64,000 bases of DNA from Candidatus Aminicenantota bacterium (GTDB taxonomy: Bacteria; Acidobacteriota; Aminicenantia; Aminicenantales; Saccharicenantaceae), in NCBI GenBank assembly GCA_014360005.1, contig JACIYI010000001.1:230865-294864 (forward strand). Direction: 5' to 3'. Shown here piece after piece: positions 52,448-61,956 of the stretch (position 1 is the first letter of the stretch; each line of letters opens with the position of its first letter). The translations under genes and the position numbers were made by a program. Below the pieces are notes generated by a model. The model was not told the origin of the DNA. It did not search any database and was given only the letters and a program-made list of their open reading frames with translations.

Positions 52448-53790
52448 GATTGCCCCCTTTCTCTGGCTAAAAAGTATAGTCGGAACATGGTCCCTCGCCC
52501 GGGTTTACTCCGGACCTCAACCTTGCCGCCGCAGGATTCCAGCACCCTCCGGACGAAGAGCAGACCCAGTCCGAGCCCCGTTTCCTTGGTGGAAAAGAAG
52601 GGGCTGAACATCTTGTTCTGGCTCTTTTCGTCCAGCCCCGGACCGGAATCCTTGACGGTGATGGTCACCCATTTCCTGTTGCTCCGGCAGGCCCGGATGT
52701 AGACCCGGCCGCCGGGCGGGGTGACATCCAGGGCATTGTCCAGCAGGTTGACGATGGCCTCTTCGAAGTAAACCGGGTCGCAGAGGATAAGAGAGGTGTC
52801 TTCGGGCAGGCTGATGGATATCCTCTTATCCCTGGCCTTGGCCTTGATATCCGGCCTTTCCGGGACGCTCAGCAGGATTGGCCGGTAATCTATGGGAACC
52901 AGTTCTTTAATTTTAATCTTCAGAAAATGGCTCAACCGGAAAATGATATCTTCCAGATGCTGAATTTCCTGCTGAATTATATGCAGGTTACGGTCGCACC
53001 TCTCCCGGTCGCAGGGCTGGTCCAGCAACTGACGGGTGAAACCACCGATGGCCACGATCGGATTCCTCAACTGATGGGAGATGAAAGCGGCCATTTCTCC
53101 CAGGGCCGCCATCTTCTCCATTTCCAGCACCTTCTTGTAGAGCCTGGTTGTATAGATATAATTACCGGCCAGCAGAGCGCAGAGGCTGGCCAGCTCGATA
53201 TCCCTGCTTGTGATCGGGGCGTGGGTGATGGCGTTGTCCACCACGATTTCGCCCATGACCTCATTGCTGGCCACCAGCGGCAGGCAGAGAAATTCGTCCA
53301 CCTGGATAAAGTTCAGGAAATGCCGGTCGACCGCCGGGTCGGAGCTGGCCTGGCTGACCAGGATTATCTCCTTATCCCTGGCCGCCCGGGCCGGCAGCTT
53401 CAGGTTTTCGTCTTCCAGGTTGTAGGTGAGCAACCTCAGCCGTGGCTGCAGGTCGGGCATGATCCGGTTGACCAGCCCTCGGTTATGTTCGACAATCTCA
53501 GCATAGCCCAGCCCTGGGGAGTTGAGCATGGTCCAGATGGCCTCGGCTTCTTCCGGTGAGCGCGGGCCCAGCCACATAGTAGCTTTGAGTTTATCCCCTT
53601 CGGTTAGAAACAGCGTGGCCCGGTTGAAGCCGATGCCGGCTCCCGAAGTCAGAGCCGTCAGAATAACCAGCAGGTTGTCTTCCAGCGAAAAGGGTTGAAA
53701 AAAACTCTGGGCGATTATCGACAGCAGGACTAGCTCTTTTGGAATATCGGGATGGAAATTGGCCGGCTGCATCCGGTAGGTGTTGATCAT
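52444..53790 (-). CDS. Sensor histidine kinase with GAF domain
   Basis: The 448-residue cytosolic kinase has an N-terminal GAF-like sensor region (about 20-200, VDEFLCLPLVASNEVMGEIVVDNAITH), a DHp box FISHQLRNPIVAIGGF with the phospho-acceptor His, and a catalytic domain with LLDNALDVTPPGG (N box), KDSGPGLDEKSQNKMFSPFFSTKETGLGLGL (G boxes and ATP lid). No membrane segment is visible. It is translationally coupled to the receiver gene and to glgC (four-base overlaps on both sides). It is likely to sense a soluble cue related to energy or glucan state. Confidence 0.92.
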   Translation of the reverse strand: MINTYRMQPANFHPDIPKELVLLSIIAQSFFQPFSLEDNLLVILTALTSGAGIGFNRATLFLTEGDKLKATMWLGPRSPEEAEAIWTMLNSPGLGYAEIVEHNRGLVNRIMPDLQPRLRLLTYNLEDENLKLPARAARDKEIILVSQASSDPAVDRHFLNFIQVDEFLCLPLVASNEVMGEIVVDNAITHAPITSRDIELASLCALLAGNYIYTTRLYKKVLEMEKMAALGEMAAFISHQLRNPIVAIGGFTRQLLDQPCDRERCDRNLHIIQQEIQHLEDIIFRLSHFLKIKIKELVPIDYRPILLSVPERPDIKAKARDKRISISLPEDTSLILCDPVYFEEAIVNLLDNALDVTPPGGRVYIRACRSNRKWVTITVKDSGPGLDEKSQNKMFSPFFSTKETGLGLGLLFVRRVLESCGGKVEVRSKPGRGTMFRLYFLARERGQS

Positions 53791-54971
53791 TCCAGCCTCC
53801 AGCCCTTGGGCACCGCCCTGACGCCGCTGGGGCTCATTTTAAAATAGCAGCGGTCCCGATCACTTTCCAGGCCGATGGTAAAGTTTTCCGGGATGATGAC
53901 ATTCTTGTCGATGATGGCCTTTTTGACCCGGGCTCCTTTCCTGATTACGGTGCCTTCAAAGACGATTGATTCCTCCACCACCGCTCCCTCTTCCACCGTC
54001 ACTCCGTAAGACAGGACGGAGTTATGGATGATACCGCCTAAGATCTGGCAGCCCTCGCCGATGATGGAATTCTGGATTTCACCACCGCGCAGATAGGACG
54101 ACGGGTACTGCGGCTTATGGGTCCTGATGGGCCAGGCGGGGTCGTTGAGTCTGATGGGCGGATTGGCCCCGAGGAAGTCCATGTTGGCCTGCCAGTAAGC
54201 GTCAATGGTTCCTATATCCTGCCAGTAATCTTCAAAGATATAAGCATAGACCTGGTTTTCTTTGATCAGCAGCGGCAGGACATCCTTGCCGAAGTCATGG
54301 CTGGATTTCGGGTTGCGAGCGTCCTTAATAAGCGTCTTAACCAGAACCGGCGTGGAGAAAAGATAAACCCCCATGGAAATCAGGGCCTGCTCGGGCGACC
54401 AGGGCAGGGCAAAGGGTTTTTTCGGTTTTTCGGTGAAGTTGATGATGCGATGGTCCTGGTCGATGCCGATTATTCCGAACCGGCTGGATTCAGCCACCGG
54501 CCAGGTATGAGTCATAACCACGGCCTCGGCTTTCTTATCCAGAAAAAACTTCAAGACTTTCCGGTAATCGGCCCGGTAGACATGGTCCCCGGATAGCACC
54601 AGGATGACGTCCGGGTTTTCCTGCTGGATGGTATAGATGTTCTGGAAAACGGCGTCAGCCGTGCCTTCATACCAGTGCTCACCGACCCGTCCCTGGGCCG
54701 GAAGGGAAATAATGTATTCATTGCTTTCCGGGTGGAAGATACTCCAACCCTGAAGAATGTGCCTTTCCAGGGAAAGCGATTTGTACTGGGTCAGCAGGGC
54801 GATCTTGCGAAAGCCTGAATTCAGGGAATTGGACAGGCTGAAGTCAATTATCCTGTAGCTCCCGGCAAAGGGCACCGAGGGCTTGGCCCTATCCCTGGTC
54901 AGAGGATAAAGCCTCTCCCCTTTCCCGCCGCAGAGAATCATGACCAGGACTTTTTTATAGAATGTTTCCAT
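53787..54971 (-). CDS. glgC: Glucose-1-phosphate adenylyltransferase
   Basis: GlgC makes ADP-glucose, the donor for GlgA, and is usually the regulated step. The 394-residue protein has the N-terminal nucleotide-binding motif ILCGGKGERLYPLT with RAKPSVPFAGSYRIIDF, and the catalytic VLVLSGDHVYR. The C-terminal part is a left-handed beta helix with repeated hexapeptides (EEGAVVEESIVFEG, RKGARVKKAIIDKNVIIPEN). It overlaps the kinase gene by four bases and the branching-enzyme-like GH57 gene by 17. Confidence 0.95.
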   Translation of the reverse strand: METFYKKVLVMILCGGKGERLYPLTRDRAKPSVPFAGSYRIIDFSLSNSLNSGFRKIALLTQYKSLSLERHILQGWSIFHPESNEYIISLPAQGRVGEHWYEGTADAVFQNIYTIQQENPDVILVLSGDHVYRADYRKVLKFFLDKKAEAVVMTHTWPVAESSRFGIIGIDQDHRIINFTEKPKKPFALPWSPEQALISMGVYLFSTPVLVKTLIKDARNPKSSHDFGKDVLPLLIKENQVYAYIFEDYWQDIGTIDAYWQANMDFLGANPPIRLNDPAWPIRTHKPQYPSSYLRGGEIQNSIIGEGCQILGGIIHNSVLSYGVTVEEGAVVEESIVFEGTVIRKGARVKKAIIDKNVIIPENFTIGLESDRDRCYFKMSPSGVRAVPKGWRLE

Positions 54972-56640
54972 CGGGCAGCACTATCTCCTTGAATATGGAA
55001 TCTTCTTCTTCAATTTTATCCAGGAAGAAACCTTCCTCAGGGCTGAGCTCAACCTTTTTTTCCAGTAGTTCCAGCACCCGTCGGGCTCTTTCAAAGTGCA
55101 GACTGGCCCGGGCTTCGGCGTAATCCCTGGCGGTCATGGTAGAAATCAGGAAGGGCCAGTCCGAGCTTTCCAGCAGGAATTTTTCCTGGAAAAGCAGCTT
55201 GAGCAACCGGGGGTTCATCAGGCGGAGCTGGTTGACATCCTGCAGCCAGGGCAGGCATCTATTTTCTAATTCATAAATTCTGGACCAGATCCAGGAAGTA
55301 TCCTCGTTGAGCCAGATCCAGTGATAGCCACCTTCTCCCCAGGAGCCCTCCGGCAGGGAAACTAATAAGCCGGGTGGAAGTTCTTCCAGGCAGTGGGAAG
55401 CAGTGGCCGGTTTGACCTCCGAATCCGGTCCGTGCAGTTTTTTAACCACCCGGTAGAGCCATTCCGGTCCCTCGAACCACCAGTGGCCCAGGAGCTCAGT
55501 GTCATAGAGTGAAGGAATTACTCCGGCCTGGTGATTTTTCAGGATATCATTCAGCAGCCAGACAAAGTGGGAGGCATGGGCTTCCACCCTGTCCAGCGCC
55601 TGCTGGTAATCGTAAGGGGTCTTGTCGGCCAGGTCAGTCCCGGGGCCGGTAATCCGCCAGTAGCGGAGTCCGCCGGGGAAATGTTTCTTGTGAAATTCCA
55701 GGTAATTAGCTTCCCCGGGATAACCCTGGAAGCGGCTCCAGACCTGTTTGCCGGAAATTTCGTCGCGGGCAAAGAAACTGAGGTGCGAGGGATGAGCCAG
55801 GTAGGGCTGGTAGGGGTCCTGGGGCCGGACCGGCTCGGTCTTAAATTTTTCCCGGTATCTTTCCCACAGGAGACGCAGGGCCGGAAATTTTTCCAGGTAG
55901 ACGCCCCGGGCTTCCCCTCCCTTGAGAAGATGGGCATCAACAAAGAAATAGTTGAGCCCTGCCAGGCCCAGAATTTCATCCACACCCTTTCTCAGGTAGG
56001 GTTCGAACTCACCCAGCGGCGGCTTCCAGGTATAGCCCGGACGATAGGCACATTCCGGCAACCAGAAACCGGCCGCCCGACGGCCGAAGTACCGGTTATA
56101 GACAAACTGTCCCTGCTGCACCTGGTGCCGAACGCTTTCATCCCGTGAAAGGAGAGCCAGGTAGCCGTGGGTGGCAGCCGAGGTCATGATTTCCACCTGG
56201 CCGCTTTCCTGATGGCGGGCGAAGGCCTGGACCAGGTCGGAGCCGCAGTCATCCACAAACAGGCGGAAAATTTTTTCGTACCACTGTCGCCAGAAAAGCG
56301 ACAGCGGCAGTAATTCTTTCTGGCCCGAGCGCTGGAAGTAAAGATAGTCGTTAACAGCCGCTTCCAGCTTCATCGTCAGGTAGTCGATGAAACCCTGAAC
56401 AAACTTCTGACTCTTGAGCTGTTCCACCAAAACCGGAGTGAAGCTGATGGTCAGCCCTGATTTTAGGCCCTCTTTCTCCAGGCGGTTGAGCACATCGAGG
56501 AGCGGCAGGTAGGTTTCAGCCGCTGCTTCGTACAGCCAGTCCGTCCCATGGGGCCAGGTGCCGTGGTTCAAAACATATGGTATGTGACTGTGCAGGACTA
56601 TACAAAAAAACTTTTTACGGTCGTTAGCGGGCCTGGTCAT
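54955..56640 (-). CDS. GH57 glycoside hydrolase, DUF1957-type branching enzyme
   Basis: This 561-residue protein is a GH57 alpha-glucan branching enzyme-like protein of the DUF1957 class: VLHSHIPYVLNHGTWPHGTDWLYEA at the start, the catalytic Glu in WLPECAYRPGY and the catalytic Asp in LYDTELLGHWWFEGPEW, with EVMTSAATHGYLALL-like EIMTSAATHGYLALL between. Known members form alpha-1,6 branches in glycogen. Together with GlgA and GlgC it completes a glycogen synthesis set. The N-terminus overlaps no upstream gene; 99 bases separate it from the next. Confidence 0.88.
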   Translation of the reverse strand: MTRPANDRKKFFCIVLHSHIPYVLNHGTWPHGTDWLYEAAAETYLPLLDVLNRLEKEGLKSGLTISFTPVLVEQLKSQKFVQGFIDYLTMKLEAAVNDYLYFQRSGQKELLPLSLFWRQWYEKIFRLFVDDCGSDLVQAFARHQESGQVEIMTSAATHGYLALLSRDESVRHQVQQGQFVYNRYFGRRAAGFWLPECAYRPGYTWKPPLGEFEPYLRKGVDEILGLAGLNYFFVDAHLLKGGEARGVYLEKFPALRLLWERYREKFKTEPVRPQDPYQPYLAHPSHLSFFARDEISGKQVWSRFQGYPGEANYLEFHKKHFPGGLRYWRITGPGTDLADKTPYDYQQALDRVEAHASHFVWLLNDILKNHQAGVIPSLYDTELLGHWWFEGPEWLYRVVKKLHGPDSEVKPATASHCLEELPPGLLVSLPEGSWGEGGYHWIWLNEDTSWIWSRIYELENRCLPWLQDVNQLRLMNPRLLKLLFQEKFLLESSDWPFLISTMTARDYAEARASLHFERARRVLELLEKKVELSPEEGFFLDKIEEEDSIFKEIVLPDGNIL

Positions 56641-56739
56641 TGCCTTCCCTTCTTCAGAGTTGTAGGTCAGGGTAAATTATACCATATAAACCGGGTTAGA
56701 GAAGGTTATGAAGAGACTTATAACCAGCAACTGGCTGAC

Positions 56740-58698
56740 TCAGTCGCGCTCCCGCAGGGTAATAAAAACCAATTTTTTCTCCAGCCCGGCCAGGACCAAC
56801 CGCCAGACAAAGTGAAAACTGTGGCCCTGGGTAATGACTTCAAAATCTTTTTCTGACTGGGAGACTGTCTTCAGGGGAAAGGCCCAGATGGTTTCGGCCT
56901 CCGGGGCTTCGAGCAGCAGTTGACCCTGATAAAATTGCACCTGCCTGCTTTCCAGCCGGAATTCCTGTTCCAGGAAAGCCAGGTTCCACTCAGATGTGAA
57001 GGTCAGGTCTAAGGCCTTATTTTCCAGGTTTTCAATTTCGTAAACGAATAACAGGGCTTTCCGACCGGCTCTTATTCTCTTTCTCAAACCGAGTTGAATT
57101 CTGTCAGCGGCCAGCTCCACCTGGGCCAGCCGCTCCAGCACCAGGGTCTCTTCTTCCATCCGGGCGGAGAAGGGCTGTTCAATGAAAGGACCCGGGTTCA
57201 GGTAATAAATTTCTTGGTACTGCTCGAGCCCGATCTCCGGGGGAAGGAACCTTTCCAGAAAGGACAGCCGACGGTAATTATCGAATTTGAGCCATTTCTC
57301 AGCTTCGGGCGGCAGGCACCGGCTCAGTTCGTGGATTGATTTTCCGGCAGAACTTTCTTCGGGAGAGGTTGAATACAGGTGGTAGAATTCCTGACGTCTG
57401 GTCAGGACATCGGTCAGGTTGGTTCCGTGATGACGGTCATCAATTTCGGTGAGTCCGCCGCCGCAGCCGGGTTTGACCCAGAGAAAGAAGGATGGTGTCT
57501 TCAGGATATATTCCTCTTCCCCGTCCAGGTCGAAATCGAAATTTTCCCAGCCGCTGGTGAACGGAATCTTGAGTTCGGCGGCGATCAATTTTTCATAGAC
57601 CGCCCTTCTGAGGTGCGGCAGGTACAATCCTCCGAACACTCCATGCCAGTAAGCGTCGTTGCACTGGGCCTGGTATAAATCCCTTCTGGCCTCCATTTGC
57701 TGGCTCTGGCTGGCCTCGGACGAAACCTGAAGCTGCCGGCAGCGCAGGTGGTGGGCTTCAGGATACTTCAGGGAAAAATCCCGGTACAGGCCGCCCCTCA
57801 GGAAACGTCGGGCTTCCCGGGGCAGGCTGTTCTTGAGCTGGATGAATTCCTTCTGCTCTTCAGGGCTCAGGACCCATTCCATCATTTCTTCGTAAGAAGC
57901 TGGCGGCAGGTAAACCCGACCCAGGGGCGGAGTCTGCTGCAGATACTGGCTGAAGCTCATCATTTCCACCGGGCTGTTTTCCAGAAATTCCAGGAAATTT
58001 TCCAGCCAGCCGTCCTGGTAGACCCACTGGCTGGTACCGGGCCACAGGCCGAATTTTTCCCCGTCGTCCCCGATTATGGCTGTGTCCCGGCCCGAGTTCC
58101 TGATTTTATCAAAATAGCTCTGGAGCTCGGTCAGCGGCCTGAAGGGAATGTAATAGCGGAGGGTTTTATCAATCGGAAATACCATGAACTTTAGGCCCTC
58201 ATCTTCCGTCACGTAATAACCGTGAATATTCCGGACGCCCGCGTAGTGAAAATGTTCTTCGTCCAGCAGCGTGTAGCGGTAACCGGCCCGCTGGAGCAGG
58301 CTGGCTAAATGGGGTTCCCAGACTCTCTCGGTCAACCACAGCCCTTCCGGCCGGAGGCCAAAGGTTTCCTGGAGAAACTCAGTCATCAGCCCCAGCTGGG
58401 CCAGGCGGTCCCGTTCCGGTATCTGGCTCAGGACCGGTTCATAATAGCCTCCGCCCAGTAGCTCCACCTGACCCGAGGCCACCATCTGCTTGATAAGGGC
58501 GATGGCTTCCCGTCCTTCCTTCAAAAGATAATCCCAGAGAAAGCCGGAAAAGTGCAGGGCAAAACGGAAGCGAGGGTAACGGCTGACGGTTTCCAGGAAA
58601 GGCATGTAGGCCTGGTCGAAAGCCAGGCGGTAAACTTCGGGAAAGTTTCCCAGAGGCTGGTGGTTATGAACGGCAAAAAGAAATTTAAGTTTTTTCAT
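56740..58698 (-). CDS. GH57 4-alpha-glucanotransferase/alpha-amylase
   Basis: The protein has about 652 residues: a GH57 barrel followed by C-terminal DUF1925/DUF1926-like beta domains. The start KFLFAVHNHQPLGNFPEVYRLAFDQAY is typical. Catalytic candidates are Glu in LWLTERVWEP and Asp in IIGDDGEKFGLWPG, as in the T. litoralis 4-alpha-glucanotransferase group. It should rearrange or hydrolyse maltodextrins. I start at 58698 (MKKLKF), six bases after the stop of the previous gene; the frame is open further upstream to 58782 but overlaps that gene. Confidence 0.88.
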   Translation of the reverse strand: MKKLKFLFAVHNHQPLGNFPEVYRLAFDQAYMPFLETVSRYPRFRFALHFSGFLWDYLLKEGREAIALIKQMVASGQVELLGGGYYEPVLSQIPERDRLAQLGLMTEFLQETFGLRPEGLWLTERVWEPHLASLLQRAGYRYTLLDEEHFHYAGVRNIHGYYVTEDEGLKFMVFPIDKTLRYYIPFRPLTELQSYFDKIRNSGRDTAIIGDDGEKFGLWPGTSQWVYQDGWLENFLEFLENSPVEMMSFSQYLQQTPPLGRVYLPPASYEEMMEWVLSPEEQKEFIQLKNSLPREARRFLRGGLYRDFSLKYPEAHHLRCRQLQVSSEASQSQQMEARRDLYQAQCNDAYWHGVFGGLYLPHLRRAVYEKLIAAELKIPFTSGWENFDFDLDGEEEYILKTPSFFLWVKPGCGGGLTEIDDRHHGTNLTDVLTRRQEFYHLYSTSPEESSAGKSIHELSRCLPPEAEKWLKFDNYRRLSFLERFLPPEIGLEQYQEIYYLNPGPFIEQPFSARMEEETLVLERLAQVELAADRIQLGLRKRIRAGRKALLFVYEIENLENKALDLTFTSEWNLAFLEQEFRLESRQVQFYQGQLLLEAPEAETIWAFPLKTVSQSEKDFEVITQGHSFHFVWRLVLAGLEKKLVFITLRERD

Positions 58699-58703
58699 AG
58701 TTG

Positions 58704-60023
58704 TCAATCTTTGGCCGCAGGTTTTTCCAGATAACTCCGGAACAGCAGTTCGAATTCTTTTTCTTCGGTTTCCCCGGCCCACCAGAACCAGTCCGAACCC
58801 TCGGCCACAGCCAGGTAGCTGGAGAAACCGGTTTTTTCTCGTTGCTGGGCCAGTCTCAACCAGGTCTGGACTTTATCCGGGTGCCCGACCCATTTGAAAA
58901 AACTGCTCATCCAGGTGCCCGGGACCAGCTCCAGGCTGGTGGCGGGGGGATGAGTCCTGAGATATTCTCCCGGCCGCACCGGCTTCAATTCGGGCCTTGA
59001 CTTAACTTTCTCCAGCAGCAGCCGCAGGAAATCGAGCCCGTTGTTCTGGTAGGCTCCCCAGGGGTTTTCCCCATCAAGAATGATGGAGCAAATGGCTTCG
59101 GCCGGTACCTGGGCTGCTCGTTTTTCCAGTTTTCTCAGGAAATCATCTACGGCCTGGGCGGCCGGCCAGCGATGATATTCAAAACCGATCATATCAGATA
59201 ATTCCCGGTCGCGGAAAAAGATGGCCGTCCCGGCGCAGGAATACGGCCGGTAAAGCAGCGACAGGTCGGGCCGGTGGTCCAGACTCTTCCAGAGCAAGTG
59301 TTCATCGGTCAGACAGAATTCAAAGCCGGTTTGAGCTATCAGGGCACAGGCCTCCTGACTGAGGGCTCCTTCCGACGGCCAGACACCTGCAGGAACCTGG
59401 TTAAAAACTTTCTGAAAATATTCCCGGGCCCGGGTTAGGTGCCAGCTGGCGTCTTCCGGATGCTGGAAAGAAGGCAGCTCTGGAGCCTCGGCCCGGGCCT
59501 GGCCTAGGTCGATGAGCAAAGGCAGAAGCGGATGATAATAAGGAGTGACGGTCAGCTCCAGAAGGCGGCGGTTGTAAAGTTTCTGGAAGTAAGGAATAAG
59601 GCCGGTTAAAATATCCCGCCTCAGGCCCAGGAGCTCGTCCCTGGTTTTTTCTCCCGGCCGGAGCAACGGAGAAAAGAAAAAGCGCAGCACCTTGAGCTGC
59701 AGCTCCGGAGCGGAGCTTACAGGGTGGAATTGGGGGAAAAACCTCTTCAGCTTTTCCAGTTCTTCCGGGGAGAGCCTGTCAGCCGGTTTTTCCAGGGAGG
59801 CCCAGACTGCATCCACCGCCCGGCCTTCAGCATAATCTTCAATCTGCTCCAGAAGACAGGGCACCAGGTTGATGGTGCAGGGAAATTCGGCCTCTTCTAC
59901 TATTTTTAACATCTGCCAGTAATTTCTGGTGGCGTGATAATTGACCCAGGGCAGAATAAAATCCTGACTATCAGGCAGACGATAAATCGGCTGGTGAAAA
60001 TGCCAGACAAAATTCAGGTACAT
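58704..60023 (-). CDS. GH57 family glycoside hydrolase
   Basis: This 439-residue protein is a compact GH57 enzyme: LNFVWHFHQPIYRLPD at the N-terminus, catalytic Glu in VWPSEGALSQEAC and catalytic Asp in IILDGENPWGAY. The layout matches the amylopullulanase-like or alpha-amylase branch of the family. It has no signal peptide, so it acts on intracellular glucan. It is the third GH57 gene in a row and is one base away from the M28 peptidase gene. Confidence 0.86.
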   Translation of the reverse strand: MYLNFVWHFHQPIYRLPDSQDFILPWVNYHATRNYWQMLKIVEEAEFPCTINLVPCLLEQIEDYAEGRAVDAVWASLEKPADRLSPEELEKLKRFFPQFHPVSSAPELQLKVLRFFFSPLLRPGEKTRDELLGLRRDILTGLIPYFQKLYNRRLLELTVTPYYHPLLPLLIDLGQARAEAPELPSFQHPEDASWHLTRAREYFQKVFNQVPAGVWPSEGALSQEACALIAQTGFEFCLTDEHLLWKSLDHRPDLSLLYRPYSCAGTAIFFRDRELSDMIGFEYHRWPAAQAVDDFLRKLEKRAAQVPAEAICSIILDGENPWGAYQNNGLDFLRLLLEKVKSRPELKPVRPGEYLRTHPPATSLELVPGTWMSSFFKWVGHPDKVQTWLRLAQQREKTGFSSYLAVAEGSDWFWWAGETEEKEFELLFRSYLEKPAAKD

Positions 60024-60024
60024 C

Positions 60025-61458
60025 TCAAACTCCTTCCTGGGCCAGATAATAAACCACTATAGCCAGAATCACTGCCTGCAATTCCAGCTCTCTCGGATGG
60101 ACTGCTTCTGGAACATCAAGTGCGCAGTGGTGATAATCAAAATAACGCTGGGCTTCAGGAACAAGGGCCCCGAGGACCGTTCCCTGTTCTCTTAAAGGAG
60201 CGATATCTACTCCCCCGCCCCCGGTCCTGACCCAGTTTACCCCCAGCGGTCGTAAATAATCTTCAACAGGTTGGAGCTTTACGGCCAGGTCTTCCCGGCT
60301 GAAAGCCAGCCCCAGAGGGGCGAAACCACCCCGGTCTTGTTCAATGGCCAGCAGGTGTTTTTCCCCTTTCCTGGCCCCGGAGGCGGCATAGGCCCGGCCC
60401 CCGCTTCCCCCGAACTCTTCATCCATGAACAGTACTGCCCGAATGGTCCTTTTGGGCTTCAGCCCGGCTTCTTTTATCAGCCGCAAAACTTCCAGGGCTA
60501 CGGCACAGCCGGCGGCGTCGTCATGAGCTCCCGAACCGAGGTCCCAGCTGTCAAGATGCCCACCCACCAGGATGATTTCCTCCGGTTTCTCCACGCCAGT
60601 CAGCTGTCCGCTGAGGTTGGCCGACCAGACTGGTTCCTCCTGCCGGCAATTCATCTTAACCCAGAGCCTGAGCTCGGGGTCGTGCTGAAGCCAGTGCTGC
60701 AGTTTTTCAGCCCCGAGCGTGCTGACGGCTGCAGCTGGTATGTCTGGCCACCTGGGGTCGTATTCCATAAGACCGGTGTGTGGGTTATCATCCTGCCGGA
60801 AGGTGTTGGACCTGACCACTACTGCTACCGCCCCGTACTTAGCAGCTTCGCTTGCCCCATGAACACGATACTGAGCGGCCCGGCTGTAGGCGGCAAACGG
60901 CTCAACCGTCGTCCTGTCCATGGGAGTGTTGAAAAAAACAATCCGGCCGGCGATTTGGTCCTTCCTGGTAGCCAGTTCTTCCAAACTGCTGATTTCCACC
61001 ACCCCGGCTTCCAGACCATCAGGGGGAGTTCCACGGCTGTTGCCCAGGGCGCAGATATTCAGGCCCTGGGTCCCGAATTTCTGGCTCTTAACCAGGGCTT
61101 GTTCTTTTTCACCCCGGACCCAGCGCCTGACCTCAACCGGCTCGGTTTCTACCCGGTCCAGACCGAGAGTAGTCATCAGGCCGGTGGCAATTTCTACCGC
61201 CCGGGCTGCCTCCGGACTGCCTGTCAGGCGCCCGCCAACTGCAGTTATGGCTTGCAGGAAGTCGTAGGCCCTTTCCTCCTGCAGTCCCAGGTTCTTGATA
61301 TTTTCAAAAGAATTTTTCAGCTCCTGCACGGTCAACTGCGCTGATGGCGGGGACTTGGTCTGCTGGCAGCCGGGAATAAGAAGGAGACTCAGGATGGCCC
61401 CCAGCCACCAGTTTTTTTTCAAACCGATTTCACTTCTTTCTGTGCTTGCTTCTTTCAT
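60025..61458 (-). CDS. M28-family zinc peptidase lipoprotein
   Basis: The 477-residue protein has a hydrophobic N-terminus ending in the lipobox-like LIPGC (Cys about residue 31), so it is probably lipid-anchored. A PA-like insert (about 150-260) precedes the M28 domain with zinc ligands in GGHLDSWDLGSGAHDDAAG, DEEFGGSGG, IEQDRGG and YHHCALD. M28 aminopeptidases remove N-terminal residues, and the PA insert is usual in this family. It sits three bases after the 3'-phosphoesterase gene. Confidence 0.9.
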   Translation of the reverse strand: MKEASTERSEIGLKKNWWLGAILSLLLIPGCQQTKSPPSAQLTVQELKNSFENIKNLGLQEERAYDFLQAITAVGGRLTGSPEAARAVEIATGLMTTLGLDRVETEPVEVRRWVRGEKEQALVKSQKFGTQGLNICALGNSRGTPPDGLEAGVVEISSLEELATRKDQIAGRIVFFNTPMDRTTVEPFAAYSRAAQYRVHGASEAAKYGAVAVVVRSNTFRQDDNPHTGLMEYDPRWPDIPAAAVSTLGAEKLQHWLQHDPELRLWVKMNCRQEEPVWSANLSGQLTGVEKPEEIILVGGHLDSWDLGSGAHDDAAGCAVALEVLRLIKEAGLKPKRTIRAVLFMDEEFGGSGGRAYAASGARKGEKHLLAIEQDRGGFAPLGLAFSREDLAVKLQPVEDYLRPLGVNWVRTGGGGVDIAPLREQGTVLGALVPEAQRYFDYHHCALDVPEAVHPRELELQAVILAIVVYYLAQEGV

Positions 61459-61461
61459 TGA

Positions 61462-61956
61462 CTACCCAGCTTTTTTCTGGTTTTTGTTCTTAAAAAAGAG
61501 CCAGAGATTTTTCTGGCTTTTTTCCCGGTCTCTGATCCGAACCAGGGTATAAACGCCCTGCAGCTTCCGACCCTTTATTAATATCTCTTTCAGTTTGTCG
61601 CTGGCCGTAAGAAGCTGATAGGTCCCTTTATCCCAGATTTCTACCTTTCCCGCTCCGTATTCACCCTCAGCAATTGTACCCTCAAAATTTTCGTAGCCCA
61701 GGGGATGGTCTTCCACCTCTACCGCCAGCCTTTTCGGCCCGGCGGTCTCCGGCGGTTCCTTGGGCAGGGCCCAGCTTTTCAGCACCCCATCTTCTTCCAG
61801 TCTCAGGTCATAGTGCAGATGGGAAGCCAGGTGTTTCTGGATGACATAAACAAGCTCAGATTTCTTTTTTCGGGGCTGGTTCACGGTGGCAATCAGAACA
61901 GGTTTCCTTTTGGTCCGATTAACGATGCAGGAAGCCTCTTTCGCAATCCACCTCAC
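61462..61956 (-). CDS. Stand-alone LigD-type 3'-phosphoesterase domain
   Basis: The 164-residue protein matches the LigD phosphoesterase domain: VIQKHLASHLHYDLRLEEDGVLKSWALPK (with the catalytic His and Asp), DHPLGYENFEGTI, and EYGAGKVEIWDKGTY. It trims 3'-ends of DNA for end joining. No Ku, ligase or polymerase domain is adjacent. It starts with GTG, overlapping the purH-type gene by 38 bases; a later start is possible. Confidence 0.85.
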   Translation of the reverse strand: MRWIAKEASCIVNRTKRKPVLIATVNQPRKKKSELVYVIQKHLASHLHYDLRLEEDGVLKSWALPKEPPETAGPKRLAVEVEDHPLGYENFEGTIAEGEYGAGKVEIWDKGTYQLLTASDKLKEILIKGRKLQGVYTLVRIRDREKSQKNLWLFFKNKNQKKAG

